The translations under genes and the position numbers were made by a program. Under the pieces are notes generated by a model. The model saw only the letters and a program-made list of their open reading frames with translations, made no database searches and was not told the origin of the DNA. This document shows, piece by piece, positions 1-7,645 of a stretch of DNA of 64,000 bases. The stretch comes from Acidobacteriota bacterium (GTDB taxonomy: Bacteria; Acidobacteriota; Terriglobia; Bryobacterales; Bryobacteraceae). The stretch is from positions 62,001-126,000 of the forward strand of contig CANIVU010000001.1 of NCBI GenBank assembly GCA_947470805.1. The letters are read 5' to 3'. Every line of letters begins with the position of its first letter. Positions within the stretch are counted from its first letter, which is position 1.

Positions 1-2
1 TC

Positions 3-368
3 TCCGGACTTACGCCCGACCAGGACATTAAGATCGAGTTCACTGGCATGCGCCCCGGCGAGAAGCTGTATGAAGAGCTGAACCTGAACGACGAGGCGAC
101 GGTGGCGACGTCCCACCGCAAAATCAAAGTCTTCGTTGGGGGAGCGGCCTCGTCGTCCCGCACCAACGCGCAGCTCGACCGCCTTCGCTACCTTTGTGCC
201 CTGCGCCTGGCTGGCGAAGTTCTCCCTTTGATACAGGAAATGGTTCCTGAGTATGTGGCCAGCGACCATATCCTCAGTGTTACCAACACAGAGCCGATAC
301 GTAAATCAGCGCGCGTAGTTACAATGCGGCTGCCGAACCTGGCGAACGCGATCCGCAACGCCCGCTAG
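3..368 (+). CDS. CapD-type nucleotide-sugar epimerase/dehydratase, C-terminal end (partial)
   Basis: This is the 3' end of a gene that begins before the window; the frame is open from base 3, so the first in-frame ATG at 48 is internal. The segment carries the stretch GMRPGEKLYEEL, typical of the C-terminus of CapD/FlaA1-type polysaccharide biosynthesis proteins, membrane-linked enzymes with an SDR domain that convert UDP-GlcNAc-type nucleotide sugars. The tail reading EYVASDHI fits the end of this family. The SDR catalytic core lies outside the window. It is followed 60 bases later by a dioxygenase gene on the same strand and lies in a polysaccharide context, which supports a glycan role. 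The exact sugar cannot be told. Confidence 0.8.
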   Translation, partial: SGLTPDQDIKIEFTGMRPGEKLYEELNLNDEATVATSHRKIKVFVGGAASSSRTNAQLDRLRYLCALRLAGEVLPLIQEMVPEYVASDHILSVTNTEPIRKSARVVTMRLPNLANAIRNAR

Positions 369-428
369 CCTGTAACACACTGCGCATTTGGAATTAACGG
401 AAACAACTCACTGAGGACTATTTCAGCA

Positions 429-1331
429 ATGTCGATGAGTATGCAACAACCAATCCTTGGCCTCTCCGCTGCTGACGCCGCGTTCTATCAGGAGCACGGC
501 TGGGTAACGACAGAGACCGTCCTCGACGACTCGCTGATTGACGAGGCCCTTGCCGGGCTGGAGCAGCATTGGGCTGGGCATCGAGACCGCACGCTTCCTG
601 GCGCCCGAAAACAGTTCGGCGACTGGATGCCCGGCGACGGGGAAGGCACTCGCAACAACGAATACTTGTCGCTGCAGAACAGGAAGGTGAGCGCGCTGGC
701 CTGGTCTCCTATCGTGGGTGCAATTGCCGCCAACGCGGCGGGTAGCACGGGAATCCGGTTGTTTGACGACCAGATCGTATATAAACCGGGCGGGCAGAAA
801 ACGGCAGTTGTCGGCTGGCACGTCGATGGCGACTACTGGGGCACCTGCTCGTCGTGGAACATGCTGACCGCCTGGATCCCGTTGCATGACTGTCCGGAGG
901 AGATGGGGCCACTGGTCGTGCTGGACGGCAGCCACAAGTGGTCGCACACAGTGGACCGATCCATCATGTCGTTCCACAGCCCGGACATGGATGCGCTGAA
1001 GACTCAGGTGGAATCGTTGGGCTACGAATTCAAACCCGTCACGATCAAACTAAAGAGAGGGCAATTCAGCCTGCACCACTGCCGCGCTATTCACGGCAGT
1101 TACCCGAACCGTAGTGATCGACCCAGAATTGCCCTGGCGGTGCACATGCAGGACGAGGCCAACGAATATCGCGCCGCGACCCGGCCCGATGGCCGCCCGG
1201 TACAACTTTACAATGACGTGATCTGCGCGAAAAATAGCCTGGGAATGCCTGATTACAGCGACCCTGGAGTGTTTCCCACGCTTTGGAACTCGACCGCGGA
1301 AGCAGTACCTGCGAAAGGAACGGCGTGCTAA
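429..1331 (+). CDS. Phytanoyl-CoA dioxygenase (PhyH) family protein
   Basis: A 300-residue Fe(II)/2-oxoglutarate-dependent oxygenase of the PhyH family. The facial triad is visible: H131 and D133 in GWHVDGDYW, and the distal H222 in CRAIHGSYP. The arginines after it (NRSDRPRIAL) would hold 2-oxoglutarate. Length is normal and no signal peptide is seen, so the enzyme should be cytoplasmic. ATG 429 follows a GAGGA-like ribosome site. The next gene overlaps its stop by 7 bases, implying translational coupling with a FemAB/GNAT-like transferase. Between a nucleotide-sugar enzyme and glycan export genes it may hydroxylate a sugar or lipid precursor; that is inference only. Confidence 0.85.
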   Translation: MSMSMQQPILGLSAADAAFYQEHGWVTTETVLDDSLIDEALAGLEQHWAGHRDRTLPGARKQFGDWMPGDGEGTRNNEYLSLQNRKVSALAWSPIVGAIAANAAGSTGIRLFDDQIVYKPGGQKTAVVGWHVDGDYWGTCSSWNMLTAWIPLHDCPEEMGPLVVLDGSHKWSHTVDRSIMSFHSPDMDALKTQVESLGYEFKPVTIKLKRGQFSLHHCRAIHGSYPNRSDRPRIALAVHMQDEANEYRAATRPDGRPVQLYNDVICAKNSLGMPDYSDPGVFPTLWNSTAEAVPAKGTAC

Positions 1332-2395
1332 CTTTGGGGACTCTCGACTTACTTACACCTGCCGGCGCCCGTTGGAGCGCGGTATTGGACCGGCTAGATC
1401 ACGATATTTATCACACGCCCGAATATCATTGCCTGTCGGGCTTCGGACAGGCCGGAACGCCACAGGCCTTCGTGTACCAGGAAGAGGACAACGCTTTTGT
1501 TTGGCCCTACCTGCTAACCCCCATTGAGGCCGCGCCAGGATATCACGATGCCACTTCCGTCTATGGATATCCAGGCCCCGTTGGCACCAGTGATCAAGAG
1601 TTCCTCGGTCGCGCCTGGGAGGCGCTGACCGAACACTGGAAATCAGAGCGCGTAGTTTCCGCCTTTACGCGGTTCAATCCATTGCTTGCGAATGACCGTC
1701 TGCTAGAGGGAATTCCCGACGCCGCCGCTGGAATCAAGGACTGCGGAAACACGGTGTCGATTGACCTGACACTTCCCGCTGAGACGCACTCCCAGCAGTA
1801 TCACAAGAACCTCCGCTACGCGATCCGAAAGGCCCGTGAAACCGGCCTGATAACCACGGAAGATGAATCATGGGTGCACACGGACGATTTCGTGGCGGTC
1901 TATCAGGACACGATGGCCCGATGTGGCAGCCGCCCGGAATACGTGATTGACCGGGCTTGGATCCAGGGCTTCCGGGAGGCCATGGGCGCCAGCGCGCGGC
2001 TCTTCGTTACCAAGAAAGAAGAGACGGTCGCGGCAGCGATGATCGTCATCGACTACGACGGCAAACTGCATTGCCACCTCATCGGCAGCGCGCCCGAGTT
2101 CGCCGCGTCGTCGCCCTCCAAAGTGCTGCTCGACGATGTCCGGCTCTGGGGTATCGAGAACGGCCGCGCGTCCATGCACCTGGGCGGCGGTCTTGGCGGC
2201 CGGGAGGACGCGCTGTACCAGTTCAAGCGCAAGTTCTCCCCGCTCACCCACTCCTTCCGAACGGGCAGCTGGATAATGAACGCTCCGGTGTATCGGGATT
2301 TGGAAGAACGGAATCGCGCCGCATTAGCCGCGCGCGGCATCACATTGGATGAGGTCAGCTACTTCCCCTCGTACCGGTTCAACCCGGCCGGCTGA
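1325..2395 (+). CDS. FemAB/GNAT-like (BioF2-type) acyltransferase family protein
   Basis: About 356 residues from a GTG start at 1325, preferred because AAAGGAAC lies just upstream and it overlaps the preceding stop by 7 bases; an ATG at 1283 would overlap 49 bases. The region around YHKNLRYAIRKARETG followed by a second GNAT-like half (AAAMIVIDYDGKLHCHLIG, then a Gly-rich loop in LGGGLGGREDALYQFKRKF) matches the FemAB-like/BioF2-like acetyltransferase fold. Members transfer amino acids or acyl groups to peptidoglycan or exopolysaccharide precursors. No membrane segment is seen. Coupling to the PhyH gene and facing the export genes suggests surface-glycan modification. Substrate unknown. Confidence 0.7.
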   Translation: MLTLGTLDLLTPAGARWSAVLDRLDHDIYHTPEYHCLSGFGQAGTPQAFVYQEEDNAFVWPYLLTPIEAAPGYHDATSVYGYPGPVGTSDQEFLGRAWEALTEHWKSERVVSAFTRFNPLLANDRLLEGIPDAAAGIKDCGNTVSIDLTLPAETHSQQYHKNLRYAIRKARETGLITTEDESWVHTDDFVAVYQDTMARCGSRPEYVIDRAWIQGFREAMGASARLFVTKKEETVAAAMIVIDYDGKLHCHLIGSAPEFAASSPSKVLLDDVRLWGIENGRASMHLGGGLGGREDALYQFKRKFSPLTHSFRTGSWIMNAPVYRDLEERNRAALAARGITLDEVSYFPSYRFNPAG

Positions 2396-2411
2396 GCCGG
2401 CACAGACGCAA

Positions 2412-2454
2412 CAAAGACAACGGCCGGATTCATAGAATCCGGCCGTTGTCTTTG
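2412..2454. terminator. Bidirectional terminator hairpin
   Basis: A perfect 20-bp inverted repeat (2412-2431 and 2435-2454) with a 3-base ATA loop lies between two convergent genes. The stem begins with AAAG and ends in CTTT, so each direction presents a GC-rich stem followed by a short U stretch. It probably ends transcription for the FemAB-like gene on + and the export gene on -. The 19 perfect inner pairs plus the outer C-G pair were read directly. Confidence 0.8.
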
Positions 2455-2476
2455 GATCGAACCGATGGAGCAGCGG

Positions 2477-3124
2477 CTAACGCCGCAGAAAAGCGAATCC
2501 CGTATAAAGCGTCCCCCAACGGACGTAGCGTTCCATCTTGCTGACGAAATTCTGAGGAATGATGAGCAGATCGCCATTCTGCACCCGAACGTCCTCCCGC
2601 ACGCCTTCGGCCCGCATCATCTGCTTGAGGTTCAAGATGCGGACATCGGCGAACTCATCATTCAGCCGGCGCACGAGAATCACTTGGGAATGCTTCGAGC
2701 TGTCCTTGATACCCCCACTGATCGCCACCGCGTCGATGGCAGAGACGGAACCGCGGAGGTCGTAGCGGCCGGGCTTCGCCACTTCGCCGGCCACCGTGTA
2801 GGACGGTTTCACGAAGTCGCTGACCAGTAGATTCAACTCCGGATCGCGCAGCCGTTCGCCTGCCTTGGCGCTAACTGCGGCGCGCGCTTCGCTGACACTC
2901 AAACCGCCAATGCGAACAGCGCCGGCAATGGGAATCGTAATGTCGCCATCGGGTTGAACCAGCGCCTTCGCGTTGAACTCCGGAGTGTATCGATATTGGA
3001 TCTCCACCGAGTCGCCTGGCTGCAGACGATACGCCTGTTCGCGCGTCTGCAGCGCCGGCGCCTGAGAGTAGAGGTCAACGTGGGCAGACACCAATAGGCC
3101 GCCTGCCAGGACGAGTCGTCGCAT
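2477..3124 (-). CDS. Polysaccharide biosynthesis/export protein (Wza/BexD-like, SLBB domain)
   Basis: A 215-residue exported protein with an N-terminal signal sequence (residues 1 to about 21). A Poly_export domain follows at about 33-105 (YRLQPGDSVEIQY, VQPDGDITIPIAG) and an SLBB repeat at about 108-165 (YTVAGEVAKPGRYDL, SGGIKDSSKHSQVILVRR). Family members form the outer-membrane/periplasmic channel for exopolysaccharide. It lacks any cysteine, so unlike Wza it is not a lipoprotein, and it is shorter than Wza (about 380 residues). It is last in a minus-strand string after a Wzz/GumC-like protein and a degenerate kinase, 4 bases from the latter. The three together form a reduced Wzx/Wzy-type export set. 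Confidence 0.9.
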   Translation of the reverse strand: MRRLVLAGGLLVSAHVDLYSQAPALQTREQAYRLQPGDSVEIQYRYTPEFNAKALVQPDGDITIPIAGAVRIGGLSVSEARAAVSAKAGERLRDPELNLLVSDFVKPSYTVAGEVAKPGRYDLRGSVSAIDAVAISGGIKDSSKHSQVILVRRLNDEFADVRILNLKQMMRAEGVREDVRVQNGDLLIIPQNFVSKMERYVRWGTLYTGFAFLRR

Positions 3125-3128
3125 GCCT

Positions 3129-3776
3129 TTATAGCCTTTTATAGAGAAAATCTGGTATCGGGTACGTGCGGCGATTGAGCACGCAGCCCAACAACGGGAC
3201 GCCGGCCACGTCGATCATGCGTTTTGCCTGCAGCAGGCGGTTTCGGCGCACCTGTCCGGCGGCCGATACGAGGACCATACCGTGAGAGCGGGAACCAAAC
3301 TCCAGCGCCTCCGTGGAAACGGAGAGTGCCGGAGAATCAATCAAAACGAAGGGGAACAGCGAAGTCAATTGGCGTAACAGTTCGAAACGTTCGACGCGGG
3401 TTGCATGATTGGGCGACTGCGGCGGGCTCAATCGGAACACGCCATTGCCTTCACGAATCACGGGCTCCGTGGGTTCAACGCCGTGGATCGGAGCAAAGTT
3501 CCCGATCGCACTGGTCATGGCGACCAATACCTTTTCGCCTGATGTCGCGGCCAGTTCTCTGGCTATCGTAGAGATCACCATGGAGACGCCTTCGCGAGGC
3601 GCGGTGGAGGTAAAAACAATGGACGCGCCGTACTCCGCTTTCCCATATTCCTCCATCAACGTCCGGACAAGTGGAAGGTAGAAACCGGACTCGGGCTCCT
3701 CAACAACCCTTCTGACTTTCCGGACCTGAGCCGGATTCATACTCCCGATTTGATTTTCGATCACGTGTTCCATCAT
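3129..3776 (-). CDS. CpsD/BY-kinase-like P-loop protein with degenerate Walker A
   Basis: 215 residues from an ATG at 3776 whose last two bases are shared with the preceding TGA (ATGA overlap); an upstream in-frame ATG at 3824 lies inside the previous gene and is less likely. The architecture is that of bacterial tyrosine kinase/CpsD-type ATPases partnering a Wzz-like protein, with a Walker B-like VLIDSPAL and a C-terminal AGVPLLGCVLNRR. The P-loop reads APREGVSMV where the family has PGEGKT/S, so the ATP-binding lysine is lost. The second Walker motif normally seen as DADLR is also gone (VLVAMTSAIGN), and no tyrosine cluster is present at the C-terminus. It is probably a non-catalytic regulator of the chain-length protein. 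Confidence 0.75.
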   Translation of the reverse strand: MMEHVIENQIGSMNPAQVRKVRRVVEEPESGFYLPLVRTLMEEYGKAEYGASIVFTSTAPREGVSMVISTIARELAATSGEKVLVAMTSAIGNFAPIHGVEPTEPVIREGNGVFRLSPPQSPNHATRVERFELLRQLTSLFPFVLIDSPALSVSTEALEFGSRSHGMVLVSAAGQVRRNRLLQAKRMIDVAGVPLLGCVLNRRTYPIPDFLYKRL

Positions 3777-5182
3777 CGTGTCCGCCGAATTTCTGGTAGC
3801 GTCGCAAGCACCTGGATCCCGCAAGACTCATAGATTGCCTGGGGGGTATGGAGTTCCTGCCCATGCAGGCCAGTGAGTATCGCGGCGAAGAAGATGAGGA
3901 ACAATCCCAAAAGGACCGTTCCGATCGGGAGAATCAGAGAACGAGGCATCGGCGCCGAAGGAACATTCGGCGGTTCGACAACCGTAATGTTGGCGATCTT
4001 CTGCCGGTCAAGCGCATCGGCGATTCGAGACTCTTCGAACTTCCGCGAGTAGAGTTGATAGTTCTCCTCGAGCGTCTTTACCTCGCGCAATAGATCCGTG
4101 TATGCCGCCGTGGATTGTTCCAGCTTCGCAATCTCTGCCCGGTATTCCTTGATCTGCGGCCCCAACGCGGCAACGCGAGTGGTCAGCACCTGCTGCGCCA
4201 TCTTTGCTCGCGCCAGGTCGCTGTCCAGGCTCTGGCGGAGAGGATTCACGTCAGAGGCCTGCTCGGTCGCGCTGGCGCGGGCGGCGCGCTCCAGCGTCGC
4301 ACGCGTATCGGCGAGTTGCTGTTCAACCTGCTTCACCAGCCGATCATCCGGGCGAAACTTCGACAGCAAATCAGTGCGTTTGTTTTCCAGTTCAACCAGC
4401 ATCGTGTTCAACCGTTCCGTCAGGAACTGATTCGGCAGCGTGCGAACCTGTGTGGTGATTCTGGGCGAAAGCGCGTTAACCATCTCGCGCAGGGAGCTGA
4501 TGCGCTGCTTCCCTTCGAGCAGTGCCACTTTCGACTCCCGCTCACTCGCCTCAAGATCCATCAGGCGCCTTAGATTAATGTCTTTCTGCTCCGCAAGGAG
4601 AACAATCTTCGTGTTGCGTTGGAAGGCAGCCAGACGCTGCTGTGCATCCCGCAGTCGGGCGCCCTGGTCGCCGGATTGCTGTTCAAAAAAGTCGGTGCCG
4701 CCGCCCTTATGAACGCGAAGATGATGGTCCGTGTAGACCGCGAGAAACTCTCGCAGTACCTCGGCGGCCTTTTTCGGATCGCTGTGCGAGTACCGCACCT
4801 CGATCATGCTCGCCTTCGGCATCCCGGTGACCTTGATGTCCCGGCCAAGCGCCTCCGCCGCGCGATCAACGTCAGGACCGGGCTCGGCTAACTTGCACCG
4901 TTCCACTACCTGGCGAAGTGAACCGCGGCTCAATAGCAGCTGAACTTCCGTGGCAATCTGGCCGTCATTCAGACCGGACAAACGCGTCGACTCCTGTGTT
5001 TGTCCCGGCGTCACCACGACTTCCGCTCGATTGTTTCGAATCAGAAGGACGGCCTGGGATTCATACCGCCCCTCACTGAATCGCCAGGCCGCGACGACCG
5101 CGATCAGCAGGAGCAGCGTGGACGAAATAATGAAGGTTTTCCGCCGGAAGATGGCATCGGCGATCTCGTGCCGGTTCGTCAT
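3773..5182 (-). CDS. GumC/Wzc-like polysaccharide chain-length determinant protein
   Basis: About 469 residues from ATG 5182, chosen because a GGAG site lies just upstream; an in-frame ATG at 5230 lacks one. A first membrane segment (about residues 17-36, SSTLLLLIAVVAAW) is followed by a Wzz domain, a long periplasmic coiled coil (about 160-390, rich in E, Q, R and L heptads), a conserved SRKFEESRIADAL stretch before PP-rich VEPPNVPSAPMPRS, and a second membrane segment (LILPIGTVLLGLFLIFF). This is the inner-membrane polysaccharide co-polymerase layout, with the kinase part on a separate gene that follows by ATGA overlap. It sets chain length and links synthesis to the Wza-like exporter. Confidence 0.88.
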   Translation of the reverse strand: MTNRHEIADAIFRRKTFIISSTLLLLIAVVAAWRFSEGRYESQAVLLIRNNRAEVVVTPGQTQESTRLSGLNDGQIATEVQLLLSRGSLRQVVERCKLAEPGPDVDRAAEALGRDIKVTGMPKASMIEVRYSHSDPKKAAEVLREFLAVYTDHHLRVHKGGGTDFFEQQSGDQGARLRDAQQRLAAFQRNTKIVLLAEQKDINLRRLMDLEASERESKVALLEGKQRISSLREMVNALSPRITTQVRTLPNQFLTERLNTMLVELENKRTDLLSKFRPDDRLVKQVEQQLADTRATLERAARASATEQASDVNPLRQSLDSDLARAKMAQQVLTTRVAALGPQIKEYRAEIAKLEQSTAAYTDLLREVKTLEENYQLYSRKFEESRIADALDRQKIANITVVEPPNVPSAPMPRSLILPIGTVLLGLFLIFFAAILTGLHGQELHTPQAIYESCGIQVLATLPEIRRTR

Positions 5183-5489
5183 CCTATGCTCCGCCCTCGG
5201 GTCCAGACCCGCACTGTTCCGAACGGACATCAGTGGTATAGATTTTGTTCCGCATTGGTGGCATCGACCGAAGGCTCGGCCGTGCTTTAAAGATACGGGT
5301 TATAGCAAGATCATTCCATGGGCAATTCGTACAGTTACCGGGCTCAGAAGTACCGCGCGCCGTAGTCCTAGGCTATCTCGCCAAAGTACTGGGGGTTGGC
5401 GCATTTGGGGGTATTGCCAAGAGAATGTGCATGGCTCAGCGCGACACCACGCCGCAGGGCCAACCAGCCCCCCCCCACAAACGCGAAAA
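5183..5489. other. Intergenic stretch upstream of the polysaccharide export genes
   Basis: About 300 bases without a supported gene. Read on the minus strand, a weak sigma-70-like pair can be seen: TTGCCC (5325-5320) and TATAAC (5304-5299), 15 bases apart, placed to drive the GumC-like gene. No sigma-54 site with correct spacing and no clear operator palindrome was found. A plus-strand reading frame that continues into the tRNA is spurious. Confidence 0.35.
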
Positions 5490-5508
5490 CGCCCTCCAGG
5501 GGAGGGCG
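5490..5508 (-). terminator. Rho-independent terminator of tRNA-Leu
   Basis: An 8-bp perfect stem (5490-5497 with 5501-5508, 3-base loop) is followed, on the minus strand, by TTTT (5489-5486). It lies about 30 bases past the 3' end of the tRNA and is well placed to end its transcript. The sequence beyond the T run (GCGTTTGTGG on the minus strand) recurs after another terminator at 52.16 kb. Confidence 0.7.
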
Positions 5509-5536
5509 CCAACTTCGCTGAAATTAACTAAGAGAG

Positions 5537-5623
5537 TGGTGCGGATGAGAGGACTTGAACCTCCACTGAGTTGCCCCAACTAGAACCTGAATCTAGCGCG
5601 TCTGCCAATTCCGCCACATCCGC
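5537..5623 (-). tRNA. tRNA-Leu (anticodon CAG)
   Basis: An 87-base cloverleaf was read by hand. The acceptor stem pairs GCGGATG with CATCCGC, discriminator A is followed by an encoded CCA, and the anticodon stem CTAGA/TCTAG holds loop TTCAGGT with anticodon CAG. There is a long variable arm (class II) and a T arm with GGTTCAAGTCC. It reads CUG codons. The gene stands alone between the pyridoxal-synthase string and the polysaccharide locus. Its 3' end faces the polysaccharide side, the usual orientation of island insertions at tRNA genes. Confidence 0.95.
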
Positions 5624-5664
5624 ATGATGCTGAAGCGTTCCCGCTCCGGCCTTGGCAAAACTCT

Positions 5665-5693
5665 AGTTTCCCAAGACATTCACACGATGTCAA
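5665..5693 (-). promoter_or_regulatory. Candidate sigma-70 promoter of tRNA-Leu
   Basis: On the minus strand a consensus -35 hexamer TTGACA (5693-5688) overlaps the stop codon of the phosphatase gene. Seventeen bases later comes GAAACT (5670-5665), only a half match to a -10 box. It is about 40 bases before the tRNA 5' end. The -35 is good and the -10 weak, so the call is tentative. Confidence 0.35.
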
Positions 5694-6148
5694 CTTTTCC
5701 CGAAGCCAAATAATCGACGGCGCGGAGGAGGAGGCGCCGGCACCTGCCCATTCGCATCCCGCACCTGCTGCAGCAACTCCCGCACCCGCCCCTCCAGGTC
5801 ATCCCGAACCTGCCGGTAGGCCCCCTCCGAGCGCCCATACGGATCGGCCACCGTCCACTGCCGCTCCTTCTCCTTCAACCCCTTCGGCAGCATAATCCCG
5901 CTCATATTGATCACCAGATCAAACTCAGTATTCCGAAACACCTCAACGCCCTTCGGATACTGATCATCAATCGGCGCGCCCTTTTCCAACATCACCTGTC
6001 TGGTTTGCGAAGGCACCGATCCCAACGGCATCATCCCCGCACTCTGCACCTCGACAACGTCGGCGCCAAAGTGCTTGGCAAACCCCTCAGCCATCTGGCT
6101 CCGGCACGCATTGCCGACACACACAAACAGGATCCGCAGCTTTTTCAC
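5690..6148 (-). CDS. Low-molecular-weight tyrosine phosphatase / arsenate reductase-like protein
   Basis: 152 residues from a GTG start that overlaps the pdxT stop by 4 bases (GTGA). The phosphatase loop CX5R is C10-VGNAC-R16 followed by S17, and the general-acid region reads VADPYGRSEGAYRQVRD, with the DP pair expected in both LMW-PTP and thioredoxin-linked ArsC. The sequence VQSAGMMPLGSVPSQTRQVMLEKG is typical of the wider ArsC/Wzb-like group. Function could be protein tyrosine dephosphorylation or arsenate reduction, and no ars genes are near. Coupling to pdxT suggests co-expression with vitamin B6 synthesis, an unusual partner. A Pro-rich, Arg-rich tail (PPPPRRRLFG) ends the protein. Confidence 0.8.
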   Translation of the reverse strand: MKKLRILFVCVGNACRSQMAEGFAKHFGADVVEVQSAGMMPLGSVPSQTRQVMLEKGAPIDDQYPKGVEVFRNTEFDLVINMSGIMLPKGLKEKERQWTVADPYGRSEGAYRQVRDDLEGRVRELLQQVRDANGQVPAPPPPRRRLFGFGKS

Positions 6149-6708
6149 CCAGTCACCTTTTTAACGAAATAGGCGTGAACCCGGTCATCGGTGCTCAACT
6201 CCGGATGAAACGTCGCCACCAGGTGCAGCCCCTGTTCCACAAGGACAGGATCGCCATTATATCGTGCCAGCACCGTCACGCCCGGCCCCACCGTCCGGAT
6301 GATTGGCGCCCGAATAAACACGGCCTCCAACGCACCAAATCCATCCGCATCGATGGAAACGACGCGCGAATCCAACTGCCGCCCATACGCATTCCGCCGC
6401 ACGCCGATATCAACCAGCCCCAGCGACACCTGCTCCGGATTCTCCACCTTCGTCGCCAACAGAATCGCGCCGGCGCACGTGCCAAAAATCGGCTTCGTCG
6501 CCCCGAACTCCCGCAGCGGCTCAAACAGCGATTCCCGGTCCAACAGCTTCAACATCGTCGTGCTCTCGCCGCCCGGAATCACCAACCCTTCGACGGCGTT
6601 CAACTCCGCCGCCGTCCGAACTTCAGAAACCTGCGCGCCCGCCCTTTCGAGCGAACGCGCATGCTTCTCATAATCACCCTGCAACGCCAATACGCCGATG
6701 TGCGCCAT
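6145..6708 (-). CDS. pdxT: Pyridoxal 5'-phosphate synthase glutaminase subunit PdxT
   Basis: 187 residues, full length for PdxT. It is a class I glutamine amidotransferase: the GGEST loop is at 47-51, nucleophile C78 lies in GTCAG, and H168/E170 in HPE complete the triad. It supplies ammonia to PdxS for de novo pyridoxal phosphate synthesis from ribose 5-phosphate and glyceraldehyde 3-phosphate (the DXP-independent route). It lies 6 bases after pdxS on the same strand and overlaps the phosphatase gene by 4 bases. Cytoplasmic dodecamer complex with PdxS expected. Confidence 0.96.
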   Translation of the reverse strand: MAHIGVLALQGDYEKHARSLERAGAQVSEVRTAAELNAVEGLVIPGGESTTMLKLLDRESLFEPLREFGATKPIFGTCAGAILLATKVENPEQVSLGLVDIGVRRNAYGRQLDSRVVSIDADGFGALEAVFIRAPIIRTVGPGVTVLARYNGDPVLVEQGLHLVATFHPELSTDDRVHAYFVKKVTG

Positions 6709-6714
6709 GTCGCC

Positions 6715-7605
6715 TTACCAGCCGCGATTGGCCATCAGCTCTTCGGCCGGCAGCTTCGATGTATCCAAACCCCGCATCGGCTCGCTGACGCCCACTTCAT
6801 CGCAGGCTTCCATGACCTTTGCCGGATCTTTCCAATACGTCGTCGCCTTCACAATGGCCTTGGCGAAACGGGCCGGATCGTGCGACTTGAAAATGCCCGA
6901 TCCCACGAACACCGTCTCGGCGCCCATAGCCATCATCAACGCCGCATCGGCCGGCGTCGCCACGCCACCCGCCGAGAAATTCGGCACCGGCAGTTTCCCG
7001 TTGGCAGCCACATATTCAATGAGTTCAATCGGAGCCTGGTGCCGCTTGGCTTCGGCGTACAACTCATCGTGCGACAACACCGTCAACTGCTTCATCTCGC
7101 GCTGAATCGTCCGCATGTGCCGCACAGCCTCGACAATATTGCCGCTGCCCGCTTCACCCTTGGTCCGGATCATCGCCGCGCCTTCGCTAATGCGCCGCAA
7201 CGCTTCACCCAGGTTCTTCGCGCCGCAAACGAACGGCACTTTGAACGGCCGCTTGTCGATGTGATTGTCCTCATCGGCCGGTGTCAGCACTTCGCTCTCG
7301 TCGATGTAATCGACTTCCAACGCTTCCAACACGCGCGCTTCCATGTAGTGGCCAATGCGAGCCTTCGCCATCACCGGAATCGAAACTTCCGCCATGATCC
7401 CGCGAATCATGCTCACCGGCGACATGCGCGCCACGCCGCCGTCTTTGCGAATATCGGACGGCACACGTTCCAACGCCATCACGGCGCAGGCGCCGGCCTT
7501 TTCCGCAATCGCGGCCTGTTCGGGCGTCGTAACGTCCATAATGACGCCGCCCTTCAGCATCTCGGCCAGGCCGATCTTCAGTCGAAACTCTTCGTTCAGA
7601 ATCAT
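6715..7605 (-). CDS. pdxS: Pyridoxal 5'-phosphate synthase lyase subunit PdxS
   Basis: 296 residues, the usual length. Catalytic residues of PdxS are in place: D24 in VIMDV, K81 in VMAKARIGH, and K149 before a GEAGSGN phosphate loop. It builds the pyridine ring of PLP from pentose and triose phosphates using ammonia from PdxT. A GAGGA site precedes ATG 7605. The upstream MocR-type regulator ends 26 bases before and runs the same way, with a stable hairpin in the gap. This suggests a shared transcript and a control point between regulator and enzyme genes. Confidence 0.97.
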   Translation of the reverse strand: MILNEEFRLKIGLAEMLKGGVIMDVTTPEQAAIAEKAGACAVMALERVPSDIRKDGGVARMSPVSMIRGIMAEVSIPVMAKARIGHYMEARVLEALEVDYIDESEVLTPADEDNHIDKRPFKVPFVCGAKNLGEALRRISEGAAMIRTKGEAGSGNIVEAVRHMRTIQREMKQLTVLSHDELYAEAKRHQAPIELIEYVAANGKLPVPNFSAGGVATPADAALMMAMGAETVFVGSGIFKSHDPARFAKAIVKATTYWKDPAKVMEACDEVGVSEPMRGLDTSKLPAEELMANRGW

Positions 7606-7625
7606 GTGTGTGCTCCTCTAATTCC

Positions 7626-7645
7626 CGGCGGTTAAACCACCGCCG
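7626..7645 (-). promoter_or_regulatory. Hairpin between MocR regulator and pdxS
   Basis: A perfect 7-bp inverted repeat (CGGCGGT/ACCGCCG, 7626-7632 and 7639-7645) with a 6-base loop spans the stop codon of the regulator gene and sits 20 bases before the pdxS start. It lacks a T run, so it is more likely an RNA processing/attenuation element or an operator than a simple terminator. Function is inferred from position only. Confidence 0.4.

Noticed and set aside
5380-5440. Sigma-54 promoter before the polysaccharide genes
   Set aside because: A TGGCA on the minus strand is followed by a GC doublet at the wrong distance (14 instead of 10 bases).
5245-5583. Plus-strand reading frame ending in MRGLEPPLSCPN
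   Set aside because: It reads antisense through tRNA-Leu; this peptide is a well-known artefact of tRNA-Leu genes.
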